Shown: positions 41,396 through 49,263, counted from the first letter of the stretch. The stretch is 64,000 nucleotides of DNA from Bacteriovorax sp. MedPE-SWde (GCA_001874305.1 MPCU01000011.1:98102-162101), one strand, 5' to 3'. Numbers and translations are program-made. The notes: generated from the letters alone by a model not told the origin.

Positions 41396-42118
41396 ATGAA
41401 AGAGCTATTGAAATGGAGCTCTTATGAGCGACTCAACTGTTTCCCAAGTAAATGTAACTGCGAACCCATGCGAATTGGAGAAGTCATTCTCCAACCTCTG
41501 GCCGTCATTACAAGTATTCCTTATTCCGTTGTCGGTTATCTCACGCTTAGAAAAATCGATAAAGAAAATGGAGATATAAAGTTAAAGATACTCGCCTGGG
41601 TATTTATTTTCCAAGGCTTCGCCAGCGCGTTCCTACATAGCTCTTTTATTTCCTATAGTCGCTATATGGACTGGGGAGCCATTTTTGCAATCTTCTCCTG
41701 GCTCAATGCCTTAGTAATTTTCAAAGGAAAGTCATTGAGAGTATTTCTACTAGCATGGCTTGTTCTGACTTTTATACCAACCTACGTTCTCTCGTTATTT
41801 AAAGATCAATTCATTATAATATTCTTAGTATATGCTGGTATTTCAATGTACTTTCTTAGAAAGCATATGATTGAGAACAAGCAGACAAAACAATCTATGA
41901 AGTATCTTAAAACAGCATTAGGATTACTGTTAATTGGAGGTATCTGCTTTCTTATGGATCTCAAGAGATTATTCTGCGTGGAAGAGTTTCACCTATACGG
42001 ACATTCTTTTTGGCATGTGCTCACTGCGCTTTCTATGTTTCAAATTTTTAACTACTTTCTGTTTCACCAAGAAACTAATCTAGAAACTCATGAAGAAACT
42101 TATATCCAAACTTTCTAA
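41396..42118 (+). CDS. CREST/ceramidase-like integral membrane protein
   Basis: The 240-residue protein has about seven hydrophobic helices. Putative metal ligands are FLHSSFISYSRYMDWGAIF (His, Ser, Asp) near the middle and LYGHSFWHVLTALSMF (His-X3-His) at the end. This arrangement resembles alkaline ceramidases and other CREST-superfamily hydrolases, where 'H-S...D...H-X3-H' binds zinc. The match is motif-level only. An N-terminal CFPSKCNCE cluster is unusual. Its 3' end overlaps the convergent binding-protein gene by 44 bases. Confidence 0.6.
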   Translation: MKELLKWSSYERLNCFPSKCNCEPMRIGEVILQPLAVITSIPYSVVGYLTLRKIDKENGDIKLKILAWVFIFQGFASAFLHSSFISYSRYMDWGAIFAIFSWLNALVIFKGKSLRVFLLAWLVLTFIPTYVLSLFKDQFIIIFLVYAGISMYFLRKHMIENKQTKQSMKYLKTALGLLLIGGICFLMDLKRLFCVEEFHLYGHSFWHVLTALSMFQIFNYFLFHQETNLETHEETYIQTF

Positions 42119-42791
42119 TTACTAAATTATGAGCTTTTTTAAACTCTAAGAGTAGCTTCTCTTTTTTATCCAACATTTTCGGTGAGGCGTGAATCCAGTT
42201 AAACTTTTCATTTACATGGCGAACAGACCTCAATTCGAAAGAGTTACATTTTTTCTTATTATCACAAAGTTTATAGAAAACTGTTGAAGGTATTGTTAAA
42301 TAATCTAGCCTATCAGCACTCAAAAGCTTTATTCCCTGCTCATAACTCTTTAATTTAATTTTCTTGGAAGAATCATGACTATCGATCAGATCACCATAGT
42401 TAGCACCACGAATGATTCCCAAAGTATTGTTATGAGACTTCAGCTTTCTAAAAGCACTATATCTCTTGCTGATAATGTAGTTCTGGTTACCAAGAGTTTT
42501 TATATACTTAAGCCTATTAGTTCTGGCCTTAAAATTGGGATAGAAGATAGCAATGTCGACTTTGTCTCTCTTTATATCTTCAAGTAATCTCGGGTATGGC
42601 AGAACTTTATAAGAAAAAGTCAGATTAGATGACTTCTCTACTTTCTTTAAAAACTTAATCAACGCCCCGGAAAGGCCTTTTTCTGTTTTGTAAACATAAG
42701 GAGATAGCTCAAAGACACCGATCTCTAAATTTGTCGCAGATACAGATAACGATATAAGGAATAAATAAATAGCGGTGATTATTCGATTCAT
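42075..42791 (-). CDS. Solitary periplasmic solute-binding protein
   Basis: The 238-residue protein has a signal peptide (MNRIITAIYLFLISLSVSA) and a family-3 binding-protein pattern: LEIGVFELSPYVYKTEKGLSGALIKFLKKV, YPRLLEDIKRDKVDIAIFYPNF and GIIRGANYGDLID. It is the second lone binding protein in 8 kb, without a transporter next to it. The 44-base overlap with the convergent membrane protein gene is larger than usual here. The ligand is unknown. Confidence 0.75.
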   Translation of the reverse strand: MNRIITAIYLFLISLSVSATNLEIGVFELSPYVYKTEKGLSGALIKFLKKVEKSSNLTFSYKVLPYPRLLEDIKRDKVDIAIFYPNFKARTNRLKYIKTLGNQNYIISKRYSAFRKLKSHNNTLGIIRGANYGDLIDSHDSSKKIKLKSYEQGIKLLSADRLDYLTIPSTVFYKLCDNKKKCNSFELRSVRHVNEKFNWIHASPKMLDKKEKLLLEFKKAHNLVIRKFGYKFLHEFLD

Positions 42792-42931
42792 AGTGTGCCA
42801 AAATAAATTATTATCTACTACATAATATCATACCTTTAGCTGTCCAAGTAAATATTCACATATTCTTCGACTCTCCTTGCCATAGGACATATTTTCAACT
42901 ACTTCTAGTCATCATTAAAAATGGAAATAAC

Positions 42932-43801
42932 ATGACTGAAGAAGTGACTAAGAGAAAAGTCTATTCATTTAAAGTAGACAAAGAAACACCTTACCTAGAA
43001 CTCCTTGCGGAGAAGACACCATTTTCAAAAATGGCATTAAAGAGGCTTTTCGCTTCTGGTGCGATCTGGATAAATGAAGGGAAGACAGATAGAAGAGTAA
43101 GAAAAGTAAAAGGGACCCTCAAGGCCGGCGAAAAAATCAAAATCTACTTTGATCCAAATATAAAGAAAGTCGATATGACTAATTTAAAATGCGTCCATGA
43201 CACTCATAACTGGGGCGTTTGGTTCAAGCCAGCAGGACTCTTATCACAAGGAACGAAGTTTGGTGATGAGTTTACAATGCTTAGGCATGTTGAAAAACAA
43301 ATCAACAGAATGCCATACCTTGTTCACAGACTCGACAGAGAGACATCTGGGCTAATAATCATGGCCTACGATAGAAAGTCTGCAAGATTTTTCAGTGAAC
43401 AAATTAGAGAAAGACAAGTTAAGAAGTTCTATCAAGTAGAAGTAAAAGGCATTCTTGAAAACGACACGGGCGAAATCAACTCACCGATCGAAGACAAGGA
43501 AGCGATAACAAAGTATCGCGTTCTAAAGAGAATGGTAGATTCAACATTTGTTGAGGCCGAGATTATTACTGGAAGAAAGCACCAAATTAGAGTTCACTTC
43601 ACAGAAATTGGTCACCCTGTATATGGAGATCCAAAATACGGAGAAGATAATGCTCATCCAGAAGGTCTAAGACTTGTAGCTTCTCGTATAAAAATGCGTG
43701 AGCCCGGTAGAAAACACTGGATGAAGGTTCGCATTGATCCAGAAGATATGCTCTACGTTGAAGAAACAACTGAGCCAAAGAAAGAATTCACTAAAGAATA
43801 A
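42932..43801 (+). CDS. RluA-family RNA pseudouridine synthase
   Basis: The 289-residue protein has an N-terminal S4-like RNA-binding region (about 15-75, ALKRLFASGAIWINEGK) and the pseudouridine synthase core: WGVWFKPAGLLSQG, LVHRLDRETSGLIIMA (catalytic Asp135), VKKFYQVEVKG, TKYRVLKR and GRKHQIRVHFTEIGHPVYGDPKYG. It converts uridine to pseudouridine in rRNA or tRNA. The site cannot be told between RluA, RluC and RluD types, but the S4 domain favours a RluC/RluD-type rRNA enzyme. A terminator follows. Confidence 0.92.
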   Translation: MTEEVTKRKVYSFKVDKETPYLELLAEKTPFSKMALKRLFASGAIWINEGKTDRRVRKVKGTLKAGEKIKIYFDPNIKKVDMTNLKCVHDTHNWGVWFKPAGLLSQGTKFGDEFTMLRHVEKQINRMPYLVHRLDRETSGLIIMAYDRKSARFFSEQIRERQVKKFYQVEVKGILENDTGEINSPIEDKEAITKYRVLKRMVDSTFVEAEIITGRKHQIRVHFTEIGHPVYGDPKYGEDNAHPEGLRLVASRIKMREPGRKHWMKVRIDPEDMLYVEETTEPKKEFTKE

Positions 43802-43808
43802 TACCTCG

Positions 43809-43840
43809 CTTCACCCTGCCAATAGGGTGAAGTAATTTCA
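43809..43840 (+). terminator. Terminator after pseudouridine synthase gene
   Basis: CTTCACCCT (43809-43817) pairs perfectly with AGGGTGAAG (43824-43832), a 9-bp stem, followed by TAATTTC. Confidence 0.65.
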
Positions 43841-43879
43841 ACACCTTAATAACTAATTCACAGAAAACAAAATCTCTTG

Positions 43880-43894
43880 TTCACAAGTTGTGAA
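43880..43894. promoter_or_regulatory. 15-bp palindrome upstream of repeat-containing secreted protein
   Basis: TTCACAA-G-TTGTGAA is a perfect 7-1-7 palindrome about 100 bases before the ATG at 43994. A weaker TTTCGTGAAA at 43910-43919 may be a second half-site. The arrangement suggests an operator. The nearby TIGR02147-type regulator (44574) is one candidate binder, but this is inference. Confidence 0.4.
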
Positions 43895-43993
43895 ATCTTT
43901 GTTACTAATTTCGTGAAAATGTTTTGAACATGTACGACCACTATTCTATTTCTAGTTAGGAACAATTAACAAACCTAATTTGAAGGAGATCAA

Positions 43994-44512
43994 ATGAAAA
44001 CTTTAGTATTACTAGCAGTAACACTTTTTGCAACAGCTCAAGCAGCAAGAGTAAACGTAAACTCTTCATGGACTGAAATTAAGAAGTACAGAAACTACGG
44101 ACAAATAACTTTTAGAACTCCATCAGTTAAACTTGATAATGGGCCTATGACTGGAGCTTTCGATGTTTGTAAGGATGGAGACGTTCTAAGAACTAAGAGA
44201 CTTTTCACTAGATGTGTTAAGTGGGAAAGAAGAGGCGGAAGAGATAACGACAGAAGAGTATGTGTAGAAGAAGAAAAGTACACTGGTTACGCTGCAATCA
44301 ACGGAACTAGAACAAGATGTGCGAAGTGGAGAAGAATTGGCGGAAGAGATAACGACAGAAGAGTTTGTGTAAGACACGAGCAGTATGACTATACTCTACC
44401 ACTTTCTTGGAACGTTGAAGTTTACGAGCTTAGCAGAGGCGGAAGAGACAGAGACGACAGAAGAGGAAGAAAGCTCTTCACAAAAGGTCTTTCAATTACA
44501 GACTGTGAATAA
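43994..44512 (+). CDS. Secreted protein with internal 35-residue duplication
   Basis: The 172-residue protein has a signal peptide (MKTLVLLAVTLFATAQAA) and an excellent GAAGGAG ribosome site. Two copies of a Cys/Arg-rich block (TRCVKWERRGGRDNDRRVCV and TRCAKWRRIGGRDNDRRVCV) lie 35 residues apart, and a third partial GGRDRDDRR follows. Within each copy the two Cys residues suggest a disulfide loop. The nucleotide copies are nearly identical over 26 bases, so duplication may be recent or under conversion. No family recognised. Confidence 0.75.
   Translation: MKTLVLLAVTLFATAQAARVNVNSSWTEIKKYRNYGQITFRTPSVKLDNGPMTGAFDVCKDGDVLRTKRLFTRCVKWERRGGRDNDRRVCVEEEKYTGYAAINGTRTRCAKWRRIGGRDNDRRVCVRHEQYDYTLPLSWNVEVYELSRGGRDRDDRRGRKLFTKGLSITDCE
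44207..44371 (+). repeat. 60-base direct repeat inside the secreted protein gene
   Basis: Copies at 44207-44266 and 44312-44371 are 105 bases apart and encode the duplicated Cys/Arg block. A 26-base core starting GGCGGAAGAGATAACG is identical in both. Confidence 0.85.
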
Positions 44513-44531
44513 TATATAAAGAGTTATGATT

Positions 44532-44560
44532 AGGGGGCCCAACGGGTTCCCTTTTCTCGT
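44532..44560 (+). terminator. Strong terminator after repeat-containing secreted protein
   Basis: AGGGGGCCC (44532-44540), loop AAC, and GGGTTCCCT (44544-44552) form a 9-bp stem with two G-U pairs, followed by TTTCTCGTTT. Confidence 0.8.
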
Positions 44561-44573
44561 TTAAGGGAATGAT

Positions 44574-45434
44574 ATGCAGAAAGAAATAATAGACCAACCA
44601 AAAGTTTCTATTTTTGATTTCACTGACTTTAGAGCTTACCTCATAAAAGTCGGGATGCCTGACGGACTCTATGCACACACTGGAAATAATTTAAAAGCAT
44701 GGGCCCAAAGGCTTGGCTATAAATCCCCTAGTTCACTCACAATGGTAATGCGTGGCCAAAGACTTCCAAGCTTTGACATGATTACAGCTCTAGTACAAGA
44801 CCTCGGAATGAATAGTCGAGAAAGAAAGTATTTTGAGCTACTTGTGAAATTAGAAAAATTCAAAAGAAAGAAGCAAGACCCACAAGAGATTATGGAGCAA
44901 CTTGCAAAACTTAATACTGATCAATCAAAGCACTCTGTTGGACTTAAAGAGTTCTCACTTATTAGTGAGTGGTATTTTCTGGCCATCAAGCAACTTATTG
45001 AAACACCAAACTTTATCGAAGACGAAGATTGGATATATAAAAAGCTAAGAAAGAAGCTAACTCCTTCTCAAATCAAGCGTGCCCTAAGTACACTTGCGGA
45101 ACTTGGTATCACTGGTCGTGATGATAATGGGAAGCTAATTGTAGTAACGAAGGGATTAATAACATCAAATGATGTTCCTTCATCTGCAATCAAGAGACAC
45201 CATTATGGAATGATCAATAGAGCTCTCGAAGCAATTGATGAACAAGATGTTTCCGAGAGACAAATAAACTCAGTTACAATGAAAATTAAAAAGAAAGATA
45301 TAGAAGATGCCAAAAAAAGTATCTTTGACTTCATTAAGGAATTTAACAATAAGTTTGCAGTGGACGATGCAGACGATATTTATCAGTTAAATATCCAGAT
45401 GTTTAAACACACTAAAGATATGAGTCTCCAGTAG
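44574..45434 (+). CDS. TIGR02147/DUF4423-family putative regulator
   Basis: The 286-residue cytoplasmic protein begins SIFDFTDFRAYLIKVG and has a helix-turn-helix-like stretch (NNLKAWAQRLGYKSPSSLTMVMRGQRLPSFDMITALVQDLGMNSRERKYFELLVKLEKFK). A DUF4423-type C-terminal domain follows (ISEWYFLAIKQLIETPNF...IKRALSTLAELGI...). These proteins are numerous in Bdellovibrio and Fibrobacter. Their function is thought to be regulatory but is not established. It sits between two secreted protein genes and may control one of them. Short GGGAATGAT ribosome site. Confidence 0.85.
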   Translation: MQKEIIDQPKVSIFDFTDFRAYLIKVGMPDGLYAHTGNNLKAWAQRLGYKSPSSLTMVMRGQRLPSFDMITALVQDLGMNSRERKYFELLVKLEKFKRKKQDPQEIMEQLAKLNTDQSKHSVGLKEFSLISEWYFLAIKQLIETPNFIEDEDWIYKKLRKKLTPSQIKRALSTLAELGITGRDDNGKLIVVTKGLITSNDVPSSAIKRHHYGMINRALEAIDEQDVSERQINSVTMKIKKKDIEDAKKSIFDFIKEFNNKFAVDDADDIYQLNIQMFKHTKDMSLQ

Positions 45435-45486
45435 AACTCACCAGGAATTACAGAGTAAAAAAAGAAAGAAAAGAACACGGGGATAT

Positions 45487-46464
45487 ATGAGAAATTTACT
45501 AGCACTAACTTTTTGTTTTGTAGGTACTATTACTTGGGCAGCAAATACAAGCTACTTCTTAAGAAAAATGCCTGTTGCACAGAGAGCTGAATTAAATGAT
45601 ATTTTCTCTAAGAGAACATCTAAGTTAATTGCGGCATATAGTTCTGGAGACATCGTTGGTAACGGTGGTGGACTCATTGAGCAAAACCTTAGTTTTGCCT
45701 ATAGCTCTGTTCTTTCTGTAATTGATACATGTGTTATCTACATGGATTGCAAACTTACACCAAATGAAAAACTAGTTCTCCTCGATATTAGAGCAACATA
45801 CTTCTCCAAACTAGACAATGAGCTACACTTCGTATTTCTTCGAGAGAAAGATGCCCCAGGTTTATTTCATGATGATCTAGATCCAGGAGCAAGAGTAGCT
45901 AAAACAGGTTTCTCAAAAGACTTTCCAATATTTATCAACCTTGATCAACTTGAGACTAATCTTGACCTAGCTTATGATCTTGGTTCAATGCTTGGAATAG
46001 TGATTCACGAACTTGGACACCAAACAGGATATCCGAGTCACTCAAAGCTAGACGCTATTGCGGCTAAATTAAGAGTCTCATTTAACTACAAAATGAGAAA
46101 TACTGAAATAAAACTAGATGATAACTTCCTTACAGTTAATATATATAACAAAGACGAAGCTCTTAGAACGCAAGTAAGTTACTACTACAACAACCAACTC
46201 AGGTTTCTTTCATATCCAATTGAAAAAGAACTAAAATGTGAGCACCCAAATAGAGATGCGATTGGTTACTCTTTAAGTAATCAACACTGGGATAGACTTG
46301 TAAAAGCTAAAGATCTACTTAGGCCAAGACTAAATATGTGGATTGATATTCATTGTGAAGACTCTGACGGGGTCATTTTCACAGAGGAAAGAGATTTAAA
46401 AATTGATTTTCTTATTAACAAGAATACGAAAAAACTAATTGACCACAAAATTACGATAGAATAA
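45487..46464 (+). CDS. Secreted putative zinc protease with HExxH motif
   Basis: The 325-residue protein has a signal peptide (MRNLLALTFCFVGTITWA) and IVIHELGHQTGYPSH, where HELGH (174-178) is followed by Gly181 and His185. This resembles the metzincin HExxHxxGxxH motif but the third His is one position late. A GNGGGL motif at about 58-63 recalls secreted proteins of Bdellovibrio. The C-terminal 130 residues are beta-rich and unrecognised. It follows the TIGR02147 gene by 52 bases. Confidence 0.7.
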   Translation: MRNLLALTFCFVGTITWAANTSYFLRKMPVAQRAELNDIFSKRTSKLIAAYSSGDIVGNGGGLIEQNLSFAYSSVLSVIDTCVIYMDCKLTPNEKLVLLDIRATYFSKLDNELHFVFLREKDAPGLFHDDLDPGARVAKTGFSKDFPIFINLDQLETNLDLAYDLGSMLGIVIHELGHQTGYPSHSKLDAIAAKLRVSFNYKMRNTEIKLDDNFLTVNIYNKDEALRTQVSYYYNNQLRFLSYPIEKELKCEHPNRDAIGYSLSNQHWDRLVKAKDLLRPRLNMWIDIHCEDSDGVIFTEERDLKIDFLINKNTKKLIDHKITIE

Positions 46465-46468
46465 AAAA

Positions 46469-46496
46469 AGGGCAACATCAGTTGCCCTATTTCTTT
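46469..46496. terminator. Bidirectional terminator
   Basis: AGGGCAAC (46469-46476), loop ATCA, and GTTGCCCT (46481-46488) form a perfect 8-bp stem with A-run before and ATTTCTTT after. It serves the secreted HExxH gene (+) and the small minus-strand gene (-). Confidence 0.85.
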
Positions 46497-46669
46497 GCGC
46501 CTCTCGGCTTCTTTTCTTTATTTTCTACATTGATCTTTTTCTTTACATCAGACTCTTCAGATTCATTTTTTTTACCATATTGTATATGAAAATTAAGATC
46601 ACTCTTTTCTAATGGAAAAAGAGTTTCATCATGCTTAAAGAATGCTGATTTTATTCGGACTGCTTTCAA
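46487..46669 (-). CDS. Small Lys-rich protein with TTG start
   Basis: AAGGAG lies six bases before a TTG at 46669, giving a 60-residue protein; a GTG at 46693 is an alternative without a ribosome site. It ends in the shared terminator, which supports a real gene. The C-terminal half is very rich in Lys and Glu (NESEESDVKKKINVENKEKKPRGAKK) and likely disordered. No family recognised. Confidence 0.45.
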   Translation of the reverse strand: MKAVRIKSAFFKHDETLFPLEKSDLNFHIQYGKKNESEESDVKKKINVENKEKKPRGAKK

Positions 46670-46727
46670 CGAATACTCCTTTATTACTTTCACAAGATAG
46701 TATCTAATCGGTAGAAGTCAACAGTAA

Positions 46728-47183
46728 CTAGAGTAACTTTTTAAAACGTTTTGGATCAGTTCCATCAACGTAATGAAATCCAGAGTTTAGGTAACAGCTG
46801 TAGGCCGGAATATTTTCCGGTGAAACCATAAGATATACTTCTTTTGAAGGGATGTTTTGACGCACAAAATCACAAGTTAGTCTTGTAAGCTCTTTACCGT
46901 AGCCCTTACCTCTAAGCTCTTGGTCAATTATGAGAAAACACATATAGCTTAGCTCCGGGCCACTCTTATACTTTAGAACTGCACTATGGCCAATGGTAGC
47001 TCCATCCTTTTCAAGATAGAGAGAATAAGCCTTTCTTTCCTTAGACTCTTTAAACCACTCAATCCACTGCTCTCGATTAAATGGTAGCATTGCCTTAGTC
47101 CATGCAAGTCTAAGGTCCTCAACATTGCTATAAAGGTGCTCTAAGGTCTCAAGTTGTAGCTCTTTCTCAATTAATTTCAACAT
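46728..47183 (-). CDS. GNAT-family acetyltransferase
   Basis: Start taken at the ATG at 47183 (151 residues); longer forms run into the divergent gene. The GNAT fold is seen in YSLYLEKDGATIGHSAVLKYK, LSYMCFLIIDQELRGKGYGKELTRLTCDFVRQ (acetyl-CoA loop RGKGYGK) and SPENIPAYSCYLNSGFHYV. The substrate is unknown. TATAAT (ATTATA on the plus strand at 47191-47196) sits 7 bases before the ATG with no Shine-Dalgarno, so the mRNA may be leaderless. Confidence 0.8.
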   Translation of the reverse strand: MLKLIEKELQLETLEHLYSNVEDLRLAWTKAMLPFNREQWIEWFKESKERKAYSLYLEKDGATIGHSAVLKYKSGPELSYMCFLIIDQELRGKGYGKELTRLTCDFVRQNIPSKEVYLMVSPENIPAYSCYLNSGFHYVDGTDPKRFKKLL

Positions 47184-47190
47184 ATTATCT

Positions 47191-47196
47191 ATTATA
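47191..47196 (-). promoter_or_regulatory. -10 element TATAAT 7 nt before GNAT start
   Basis: On the minus strand TATAAT is followed by AGATAAT and then the ATG at 47183. No ribosome site is visible, which again suggests a leaderless transcript. Confidence 0.45.
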
Positions 47197-47293
47197 ACAA
47201 AAAGTACTAGTAAGTATAAAGAAAGAGTATTTCCCTTAGGTCTTTCACATTTGTATATATAGCTTAACAAAAATTCTATTCCTGGGGGGGAAA

Positions 47294-47863
47294 ATGAAAA
47301 ATGAATTACTATTAGCATCTCTTTTACTTGCAAACCCTGTTTCAGCGATGTCTGAGATTAACTTTCAGGAGACATTTTCAATTTCTCAAAAATTAAATAG
47401 CGAAAAGCTACTCTCTACTTTCGTTATGGCAGAATTAATCGATAATACAAGGTGGATAAAAACAGATGATGGATTTGTTGAAGTTCCAGTAAAAGATAGA
47501 GTTGAGCTTCAGATCTTAAAGGCTGACTACCAACCACAATATTGGGATAACGAATTAAGTACTTATGTAGATGTTGAGATGGATTTTGAAATTCAATTCA
47601 CTTACAGAAATGCTGCTGACCCAACAGATACAATAGGAACAGACACTACTTTCTTCGCAAAAAAGATTGGAGAAAACCTATACAGACTTTGGGATTGTGA
47701 ATCGTCTGCAAATTGTCGCTCGGATGAATATATGGAATATTCAATTTATGACTCACCAGAGGGGAAAGTTTTTAAAGTGAGAAAGGCATGGACTGGTAGA
47801 GATTCAAAATATTATGAACTAGGAAAATTCAAAAAGAATCAGATTCTTCTAGAAAAGAAATAA
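47294..47863 (+). CDS. Secreted protein, unknown function
   Basis: The 189-residue protein has a signal peptide (MKNELLLASLLLANPVSA) and a beta-rich mature part, with one Cys pair in WDCESSANC. Its ribosome site is a run of seven G residues (47284-47290) followed by AAA and the ATG, a homopolymer in the place that sets translation rate. No family recognised. A strong hairpin follows. Confidence 0.7.
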   Translation: MKNELLLASLLLANPVSAMSEINFQETFSISQKLNSEKLLSTFVMAELIDNTRWIKTDDGFVEVPVKDRVELQILKADYQPQYWDNELSTYVDVEMDFEIQFTYRNAADPTDTIGTDTTFFAKKIGENLYRLWDCESSANCRSDEYMEYSIYDSPEGKVFKVRKAWTGRDSKYYELGKFKKNQILLEKK

Positions 47864-47871
47864 GTTTCAAT

Positions 47872-47893
47872 GGGGGGATTTCCCCCCTATTAT
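47872..47893 (+). terminator. GC-only hairpin terminator
   Basis: GGGGGG (47872-47877), loop ATTT, and CCCCCC (47882-47887) form a stem followed by TATTAT. The Fic gene starts 14 bases past the stem. Confidence 0.65.
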
Positions 47894-47901
47894 ATCTCTA
47901 T

Positions 47902-48570
47902 ATGGAAATAACAAATTCACAGCAAATACTCACATACCTAAACGACTTCTCTTATAGAGATTCTAAATATATCCAAGAGCTTATCCAAGAGATTGAAAAG
48001 CTCAGAGCTGAACTTTCTCAAAAAACAGTCTCAATGGTTAAGCTTAGTCACTACAGAATCATCACTTCAAATACTTTAAAAAGAAAAGAAAACCTTATTG
48101 GATGGGACAAGGCAAACCAAAGAGTTTTTCAATCTATAGCTAATATTCAAAAAATTAATAAAGAAGAAGTAAGTATGCTCAATTCGCTCTTAACTCAAGT
48201 AGAAAGTGTTGAGTTTAGAGATGATGAAATCTATTCTGGACCATTACAATATCTTCACAGAAGTGAGCTAGACTCTGCATGGACTGCTTTTGAAAAAGAA
48301 GTCATTGACACTCCTCATTCTATACTTCGTTCATGCGAATTATATATATGGCTTGTAACTCTTCACCCATTTAGTAATGGTAATGGAAGAACGGCCAGAA
48401 TAGTAGCAGACTGGTCCCTTCTTGAGCAGTCTTATCTTCCACTATGTTTTGACTCATCTGTTTCAAGCCATGTGGCCGCGACAATAGGCTCTGACGAAAG
48501 AAGAAAAGAGCAATCTATTACTAAGACATTAAATGCTATTATTCGCGCTTATAAAATATCCCTTTCTTAA
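47902..48570 (+). CDS. Fic-domain protein
   Basis: The 222-residue cytoplasmic protein has a helical N-terminal half and a Fic domain with LVTLHPFSNGNGRTAR. The motif is HPFx(D/E)GNGR in AMP transferases; here His155 is present but Asn159 replaces the acidic residue that binds magnesium. No inhibitory (S/T)xxxE(G/N) helix was recognised and no antitoxin gene is adjacent. Fic enzymes add AMP or other groups to proteins. The Asn substitution may change the group transferred or lower activity. The start has no Shine-Dalgarno. Confidence 0.83.
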   Translation: MEITNSQQILTYLNDFSYRDSKYIQELIQEIEKLRAELSQKTVSMVKLSHYRIITSNTLKRKENLIGWDKANQRVFQSIANIQKINKEEVSMLNSLLTQVESVEFRDDEIYSGPLQYLHRSELDSAWTAFEKEVIDTPHSILRSCELYIWLVTLHPFSNGNGRTARIVADWSLLEQSYLPLCFDSSVSSHVAATIGSDERRKEQSITKTLNAIIRAYKISLS

Positions 48571-48573
48571 GAA

Positions 48574-49251
48574 TTAGAATTTAAAAATTAATGCCTTTGC
48601 ATTTTTTGAGGACAATTTAATATTATCGAATTCTATTGAAACCCCATCTTGATTAGAAATCTCTTCATTATCAATTGTTGCACTACCTTCTATCATCTGA
48701 ACCCAATACGAAGAGTTTTCTTCAAAACTCATTTCAAAGTCTTTCATTTCAACATAGTAGATTTCTGTATTTTGTTTAATAAGGCCTACTCCATCTTCTG
48801 AGTTATTCGATGCAATAAGATTTAAAGTGTTCGTTTTAATATTATTAGAGAACTCAAAACTAGAGTAACTGGGTTTTCCTCCTAATTCATTTGGTGTGAC
48901 CCAAATCTGAAATAACTCAGTCTCATTAAAAGGGCTTGGATTGAACTCACTATGTAAAATCCCCTTGCCTGCACTCATGATTTGAATCATTCCTGGCTTT
49001 ATAACCTCTGTATTTCCTAGGCTATCTTTATGTTCAAGCTCACCTCTAAGTATAAAGGTGATAATCTCCATATTCTGATGCGGGTGTTTTCCAAAGCCAC
49101 CGCTAGCAGATATGGTGTCGTGGTTTATAACTCTTAAATCCCTAAAGCCCATATTGTTAGCGTCGTAGTACTCACCAAATGAAAAAGTGTATTTTGCATT
49201 TAGCCAGTCAAGCTTAAAGCTTCCCCTATCTTCTGATCTTCTTATTCTCAT
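48574..49251 (-). CDS. Pirin-family protein
   Basis: From the ATG at 49251 (GGAG six bases before it) the protein has 225 residues. Pirin motifs are visible: RRSEDRGSFKLDWLNAKYTFSFGEYYDANNMGFRDLRVINHDTISASGGFGKHPHQNMEIITFILRGELEHKDSLGN and GKGILHSEFNPS. His-Pro-His and His...Glu give a cupin metal site. Pirins act as redox sensors or quercetinases. It follows yceI closely, with only a terminator between. Confidence 0.92.
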   Translation of the reverse strand: MRIRRSEDRGSFKLDWLNAKYTFSFGEYYDANNMGFRDLRVINHDTISASGGFGKHPHQNMEIITFILRGELEHKDSLGNTEVIKPGMIQIMSAGKGILHSEFNPSPFNETELFQIWVTPNELGGKPSYSSFEFSNNIKTNTLNLIASNNSEDGVGLIKQNTEIYYVEMKDFEMSFEENSSYWVQMIEGSATIDNEEISNQDGVSIEFDNIKLSSKNAKALIFKF

Positions 49252-49263
49252 ATTCAACTCCAT

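Noticed and set aside
45991..46050. Metzincin assignment for the secreted HExxH protein
   Set aside because: The third histidine is one position off the HExxHxxGxxH pattern, so only a general zinc-protease-like call is made.
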